NCBI GenBank assembly: GCA_002995645.1
Contig: PUHO01000015.1
Location: forward strand, 27,700 to 56,924
Length of the DNA: 29,225 nt
Origin: SAR324 cluster bacterium
GTDB taxonomy: Bacteria; SAR324; XYD2-FULL-50-16; HCM1
Direction of reading: 5' to 3'
Part shown: positions 24,802-29,225 of the stretch, in pieces
Layout: each line of letters opens with the position of its first letter
How positions within the stretch are numbered: the first letter of the stretch is position 1
Translations under genes and position numbers: made by a program
Notes under the pieces: model-generated
What the model was told of the DNA's origin: nothing
Database searches by the model: none
The model's input: the letters and a program-made list of their open reading frames with translations, nothing else

Positions 24802-25444
24802 GTTGTACCTCCTGATTAACTAAAGGAAATTGTACTTTACCTTCGGTAGATCCGGCAACTTTTGCTTTTCTTGCCGGCGTAATACAAAGGGACGGCGTGG
24901 TTAGCTTGTTGCTAGGTAAAGGCGCAACGGCAGCGAGAGTCGTTGCATGTTTTTTGCGTAAGTCGTTGATTTCACCGGCGTCTAAAGCACGACTAGGGCA
25001 GGCTTCCACACAAATTGGCTTTAACCCTGCTTCTACTCTTTCAGCGCAACCGTTGCATTTTTGCATAACTCCTTTTTGTTCGTTAAATTGCATAGCACCG
25101 TACGGACAAGCCATAGCGCAGCTTTTGCAACCAATACAACGTTTTTCATTAACAGAAACAACGCCTGTTTTTTCTGACTTCATAAGCGCGCCAGTTGGGC
25201 AAACTTTAAGACAAGCCGGATTAGCGCAATGATTGCAAGAAATCGAAGTGTAGTAGGCAAAAGCAGAGCACTGATAAATATCATGTTTTGTATTTACAGC
25301 AACAGAAGTGCCGCCTTCATATTCGTATACACGTCTAAAATTTTGCGACGTATTGAGTCGTTTGTAGTCTTTACATGACATTTGGCAAGTACGACAGCCA
25401 ATACAGCGACTTTGATTAAAATAAAATCCAAATTGTTTTTTCAT
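24794..25444 (-). CDS. dmsB: DMSO reductase iron-sulfur subunit
   Basis: A 216-residue electron-transfer subunit with sixteen cysteines in four ferredoxin-type groups: C14/C17/C20/C24; C70/C73/C78/C82; C103/C106/C109/C113; C130/C133/C145/C149. These would hold four [4Fe-4S] clusters passing electrons from the DmsC quinol site to the molybdenum centre in DmsA. There is no leader of its own, as expected if it is exported with DmsA. Length is close to E. coli DmsB (205). It begins 14 bp after dmsA, with a ribosome site AGGAAT. Confidence 0.94.
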   Translation of the reverse strand: MKKQFGFYFNQSRCIGCRTCQMSCKDYKRLNTSQNFRRVYEYEGGTSVAVNTKHDIYQCSAFAYYTSISCNHCANPACLKVCPTGALMKSEKTGVVSVNEKRCIGCKSCAMACPYGAMQFNEQKGVMQKCNGCAERVEAGLKPICVEACPSRALDAGEINDLRKKHATTLAAVAPLPSNKLTTPSLCITPARKAKVAGSTEGKVQFPLVNQEVQRV

Positions 25445-25458
25445 AAATATTCCTGTAT

Positions 25459-27873
25459 TTAAGCTTTTTTGATATCTACTAAGATTGAATGCGTTCCATT
25501 TCCTTTAGAAAGAGGGGTAGGCATAAAAGAAGACAATGTATTAATACAGCCGCCTACGTCAATGCCGTTTTCTTCTTTAAACCAACCGCCTTCAGGGAAG
25601 CTAACGACGCCCGGACGAATACGTTGCGTTACGTTGGCTATGAGTTGCACTGTGCCGCGATCGTTAAAAATATGAACTGTATCGCCATGAGCAATGTTTC
25701 GTTTTTTAGCGTCTACCGGGTTAATCCATGCATATTGTGGATTGACTGCCCGAATAGCTTCACTTTCCCAGAAACTAGAATGAGTTCGTCCTTTATAGTG
25801 ATATCCAAAACATTGTAACGGATATTTTTTTCTTGTTGGATCGCTATAATTTTCTCTTGCATCCCAATGCACACCAAGTGCATGTAGCTCGTTGCCTTTA
25901 CGTAGTTTCCAAGTTTTGATTTTTTCCGCAATAGTAGAAGAGTAAATTTCAATTTTACCGGACGGCGTGGTAAGGCGATGTTTTTTAGGATCTTTCACAA
26001 AATCTTCATATGCCACACTTGGTTTAGCAATCGTTTTTCCTTTGAAAATACCTTGTGTTAACATAGTTTCAAATGGTGGCAAGTTATGTTGCGGCGCTGC
26101 CTTACGCGATTCGTCCCATAAGTACTTAACCCATTCGTCATGAGTACGCCCTTCGCTAAATTCAGTAGCTAAATTCAATTTCTTAGCAATACCAAACGCC
26201 ATATCGTATACTGTTTTAGTTTCATATAAAGGCTTAATAGCTCCAGTAGAAACAATGAGATAAGGGCGAATGCCTGTATTAGCTTTAAAAGAAATATCTT
26301 GTTGTTCAAAATGAGTAGCATCAGGGAGTAAAATATCAGCAAACTTGCCACTAGAAGTTAACGTAATATTAACTTCAACTATAAACTCACACTTACTTTC
26401 ATCTTCCAAAATAGAAGCTAACTTTTTAAAATCAGCATGTTGATTCATCATGTTGCCGCCATAGTTCCATATAAATTTTATAGGAGCTTTTAGCTTGTCG
26501 TTACCTCTAATCCCGTCAGTTGTGGCAGTCATTTCATTATGCCGTACAATAGCGTCAGGCCAAAGGAACATGGGAATAGTTGTTTTTACCGGATTTGTTT
26601 TTACCGGAAACGGTGTAATAGAAAAACCAGGCGACGATCCTTCTCTTGCTCCGCTATTAGTTCCGGGAAGTCCTATCCCTTTCATACAAGCTAACGTGGC
26701 AATCGCTCTTGAAATCGCCGTTCCATTAGAATGGCGTTGCGGTCCCCAACCTTGCACAATAAAAGGTCTTTTTGCTTTGCCGATTAGTTGTGCTATACGT
26801 ATGATTTGAGAAGCGGGAATGCCGGTAATTTCACTTGCCCACTGCGGTGTTTTAGGAGTTTTGTCTTCACCGGTGCCCATAACGTAATCACGATACGAAG
26901 CATTTTCCGGTGCGCCTTTAGGTAAGGTATGCCGATCAAAACCTACGCAATACGTATCTAAAAATGCTTGATTTTGTGTTTTTTCTTGTAACATGACATA
27001 AGCAATGCCGGCAACTAAAGCGGCGTCTGTAGCCGGTCGTAAAGCAACCCATTCTGTTGCTCTTGTTGCGGCAGTATCAGATAAACGCGGATCAATGGCA
27101 ATAGAAGTTATTTTATTTTTTTCTAGTGCTTCCATAAGAAAAAAATTAGCCCCACCGCCGGACATTCTAGTAACGGCAGTATTGTTGCCAAACATAACAA
27201 GTAAATCAGATTGTTGTATGCCACTCATATCACTACCGGCACCAAAGCCACCGTAAAAAGCGTCAAGCCCGTCTTCAATTTGAGCGGCGCTATAATCGTT
27301 ATAATGATTTAAATACCCGCCGTAAACGTTCATTAAACGAGCAATAGCAGAGGAGCCCGGCGGCCAGCTTTTGGCAATTGTACCTTTTAATACGCCAGTA
27401 GCATAAGAAAGATAGAAAGCTTCATTGCCATATTTAGATTTAATGTTTTGCATTTTTTCAGCAATAATAGAAAAAGCTTCGTCCCAAGAAATACGTTTAA
27501 ATTGCCCGCTTCCCCTTTTGCCGACACGTTTCATTGGGTATTTTAAACGTTTAGGATCATGAACAATATAACGCCAAGACCGCCCGCGAACACAAGCGCG
27601 AACTTGCGGTTGTTCTGCTGAATCGCCGTTTGTGTTATCTGTTTCCGCCCATAGTATGCGATTACCTTTTACAAACACTCTAAGACCGCAAAGAGAACCG
27701 CAATTAACGGAGCAAGCGCCCCATGCCATTTTTTCGTGATCTAATAATTCGGATTTGCTAGATGCTTCGGCTATACGAAACTGAAAAGGAATCGCGCTAA
27801 ACAATCCAAGCATAGCCGAACCTTTTCCTGCCATTTTTAAAAATCCTCGTCTATTAGTATTAATACTAGACAT
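25459..27873 (-). CDS. dmsA: DMSO reductase catalytic subunit, Tat-exported
   Basis: An 804-residue molybdopterin enzyme (E. coli DmsA 814) reducing dimethyl sulfoxide and related S- or N-oxides. The leader has the twin-arginine motif NRRGFLK (7-13) and a hydrophobic stretch. The [4Fe-4S] ligands are C54, C58, C62 and C94, spaced CxxxCxxxC. The molybdenum ligand should be S195 in NDYSAAQ, matching the GDYSSAQ of E. coli. VRACVRGRSWR, KRISWDEAFSII, GWGPQRHSNG and SGAREGSSPG follow the E. coli protein closely, which favours DmsA over thiosulfate or tetrathionate reductases of the same superfamily. A clear AGGAG ribosome site precedes the ATG. First gene of dmsABC-dmsD. Confidence 0.92.
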   Translation of the reverse strand: MSSINTNRRGFLKMAGKGSAMLGLFSAIPFQFRIAEASSKSELLDHEKMAWGACSVNCGSLCGLRVFVKGNRILWAETDNTNGDSAEQPQVRACVRGRSWRYIVHDPKRLKYPMKRVGKRGSGQFKRISWDEAFSIIAEKMQNIKSKYGNEAFYLSYATGVLKGTIAKSWPPGSSAIARLMNVYGGYLNHYNDYSAAQIEDGLDAFYGGFGAGSDMSGIQQSDLLVMFGNNTAVTRMSGGGANFFLMEALEKNKITSIAIDPRLSDTAATRATEWVALRPATDAALVAGIAYVMLQEKTQNQAFLDTYCVGFDRHTLPKGAPENASYRDYVMGTGEDKTPKTPQWASEITGIPASQIIRIAQLIGKAKRPFIVQGWGPQRHSNGTAISRAIATLACMKGIGLPGTNSGAREGSSPGFSITPFPVKTNPVKTTIPMFLWPDAIVRHNEMTATTDGIRGNDKLKAPIKFIWNYGGNMMNQHADFKKLASILEDESKCEFIVEVNITLTSSGKFADILLPDATHFEQQDISFKANTGIRPYLIVSTGAIKPLYETKTVYDMAFGIAKKLNLATEFSEGRTHDEWVKYLWDESRKAAPQHNLPPFETMLTQGIFKGKTIAKPSVAYEDFVKDPKKHRLTTPSGKIEIYSSTIAEKIKTWKLRKGNELHALGVHWDARENYSDPTRKKYPLQCFGYHYKGRTHSSFWESEAIRAVNPQYAWINPVDAKKRNIAHGDTVHIFNDRGTVQLIANVTQRIRPGVVSFPEGGWFKEENGIDVGGCINTLSSFMPTPLSKGNGTHSILVDIKKA

Positions 27874-27932
27874 AAAAACTCCTAAATCATTAAATTTTTT
27901 AAATAAAACAAGGTGTTAAAGAAACGTGTTAA

Positions 27933-27985
27933 TTAGGTTTAAAACGAATTGTTTTTAATTAATTATAAACTAAATGAAAACCTAA
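27933..27985. promoter_or_regulatory. inverted repeat in the dmsA upstream region
   Basis: TTAGGTTT (27933-27940) and AAACCTAA (27978-27985) are a perfect 8-bp inverted repeat 37 bases apart, 60-112 bp upstream of dmsA. Read from the minus strand, a TATAAT lies between the arms (27964-27969), so the repeat frames a possible -10 box; no good -35 is seen. The whole 305-bp divergent gap (27874-28178) is very AT-rich and contains no further feature I can support. Confidence 0.3.
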
Positions 27986-28178
27986 CTACATATTCATACA
28001 AAGTATAACGTATTTTTTTTAATATGCAAAGTATATTAAAATTAATATAATCTATTTATAATAATAGGAAAGGTAATTTAAATTTAAAAATAAGAAATTA
28101 AGTTAATATTATAAAGTAATAGATTTGCCTTACATTAATATGAACTTCAAAAAAATATTTTATTAATATAGAAAAATT

Positions 28179-29036
28179 ATGAACATTAAATCTTTTTTCG
28201 ATCATAACACGTCTAGTTTTACCTACGTAGTAAATGACAAAATAAGTAAAGAATGTGTGATTATAGATCCGGTGCTAGAATACGATATATTTTCCGGCAA
28301 AATAACAACAAAAGCTGCAGACAAGCTTATATTATATATTAATGAAAATAATTTAAAAGTAAAATGGATTTTAGAAACTCATATTCATGCTGATCATATA
28401 ACCGCAGCAGGTTATATTAAGAAAAAAACAGGTACAAAAATAGGGATAGGTAAAGGCATAATAGACGCTTTGCAATATTGGGTTCCTTTATTTAATATAA
28501 GTAAAACAACGCCGCAAGACGGTTCTCAATTTGATCATTTGTTTCAAGATAAAGAAATTTTTAATATAGGGAATTTGCAAATACAAGTTTTGTTTACACC
28601 GGGACACACGCCGGTTTGCGTTAGTTATGTTATTGGCGATTCTATTTTTGTAGGTGATACTTTGTTTATGCCGTCATTAGGTACGGCAAGAGCTGATTTT
28701 CCCGGTGGCGATGCTAAAACCTTATATCAATCTATAAGAAAAATTTTAAGCTTTCCAAATGAAACTAATTTATATATGAGTCATGATTATCCACAGGAAG
28801 GCGAGTTCCCGCGCGAAAAAACAACAGTAAAAGAAGAAAAAGAGCAAAATATTTTAATTAACGAAGAAATTACTTTAGATGAATATATAGAGAAAAGAGA
28901 AGCGCGCGATGCTACTTTGTCTATCCCGCGTTTGTTGTTTCCTTCCATACAAATTAATATACGAGCAGGTGAAATAAATAGTAAAGAAGAGAATGATATT
29001 AGCTATATTAAGGTGCCAATCAATCAAATATTGTAG
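28179..29036 (+). CDS. metallo-beta-lactamase-fold protein of the Blh/persulfide dioxygenase type
   Basis: A 285-residue MBL-fold protein. Metal-binding residues: THIHADH (H68, H70, D72, H73), GHTPVCVSYV (H143), VGDTLF (D160) and MSHDY (H202). The extended C-terminus with EKREARDATLSIPRL, PSIQINIRAGE and a closing IKVPIN is that of the Blh/ETHE1-like group, which uses a mononuclear iron to oxidise glutathione or other low-molecular-weight persulfides to sulfite. There is no fused rhodanese domain. Divergent from dmsA; it would suit detoxification of sulfide-derived persulfides. The family call is firm, the substrate inferred. Confidence 0.85.
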   Translation: MNIKSFFDHNTSSFTYVVNDKISKECVIIDPVLEYDIFSGKITTKAADKLILYINENNLKVKWILETHIHADHITAAGYIKKKTGTKIGIGKGIIDALQYWVPLFNISKTTPQDGSQFDHLFQDKEIFNIGNLQIQVLFTPGHTPVCVSYVIGDSIFVGDTLFMPSLGTARADFPGGDAKTLYQSIRKILSFPNETNLYMSHDYPQEGEFPREKTTVKEEKEQNILINEEITLDEYIEKREARDATLSIPRLLFPSIQINIRAGEINSKEENDISYIKVPINQIL

Positions 29037-29096
29037 AAAAAAGAGCAATAAAATTAACTAGGTAAAACAAAAGCTAAAATTAATTTTAAAAAGTAG

Positions 29097-29125
29097 TTGA
29101 CAGGGGAAGGGGAAGGGAGTAGATT
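29097..29125 (+). promoter_or_regulatory. possible promoter with G-rich spacer
   Basis: A perfect -35 TTGACA (29097-29102) is followed by a 17-base all-purine, G-rich spacer and a weaker -10, TAGATT (29120-29125). The transcript would then run through about 85 purine-rich bases to the window end. The composition is very unlike the rest of the window. It may drive a stable RNA gene beyond the edge. Confidence 0.4.
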
Positions 29126-29225
29126 AAGGAAAGTAAAGTTGAGAAAGGAATTGAAGTTTGAGACTTTACAAATAGAAGATTAGAAAAAGAATAGGATTGA
29201 AAGAAGCAAACAGTGCGGGTATTGT

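Noticed and set aside
24897..25232. Plus-strand open frame across dmsB
   Set aside because: Antisense to sixteen conserved cysteine codons of dmsB; no independent coding signs.
25459..27873. Thiosulfate or tetrathionate reductase catalytic subunit instead of DmsA
   Set aside because: The molybdenum-site NDYSAAQ serine and long stretches follow E. coli DmsA; Phs/Ttr-type enzymes normally have a cysteine ligand.

Overview
This is a low-GC (roughly one third G+C by eye), Gram-negative bacterial chromosome segment. LPS Kdo transferase, Tat-exported DMSO reductase, a NapC/NrfH-type quinol dehydrogenase and an octaheme cytochrome c point to a proteobacterium-like anaerobe. A DUF4416 protein and a short HNH protein of a type I associate with Desulfovibrio-like genomes suggest a Desulfobacterota (Desulfovibrionales-like) lineage. 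The low GC and many decayed duplications would suit a host-associated member, but this is inference; no rRNA is present to settle it.

Left part (1-6058, minus strand): a NIF3 protein cut by the window edge, a DUF4416 protein, a two-copy tandem repeat carrying tiny ORFs, a family 2 glycosyltransferase, a decayed duplicate of the apeB 3' end, then apeB (M18 aminopeptidase) translationally coupled behind thrS. From 6252 on the plus strand, a consensus-like promoter drives a protein made of two winged-helix-like repeats. A second good promoter (6975-7003) precedes a compact operon: HNH protein, tRNA-dihydrouridine synthase, a long-form PurM, HemE and WaaA.

Between convergent waaA and the octaheme cytochrome gene lie about 2.8 kb of intergenic DNA built almost wholly from degenerate copies of the two flanking gene ends: the antisense of the octaheme gene's 3' end, its terminator hairpin (about 13 copies), and two copies of the waaA 3' end. 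A shorter case of the same thing is seen at apeB. This repeated echoing of gene 3' ends is the most unusual property of the window.

Right part: an octaheme HAO-family cytochrome with its tetraheme membrane partner (minus), a U32-like protein and a HAD hydrolase (plus), a TauE/SafE permease (minus), galM-pirin-tag (plus), a FkbM methyltransferase (minus), and a complete dmsABC plus TorD-family chaperone operon (minus). Divergent from dmsA is a Blh/persulfide-dioxygenase-like metallo-beta-lactamase-fold protein. Together these indicate quinol-linked anaerobic respiration of S-/N-oxides and probably nitrite or hydroxylamine, along with reactive-sulfur handling. The window ends in a purine-rich leader behind a possible promoter.
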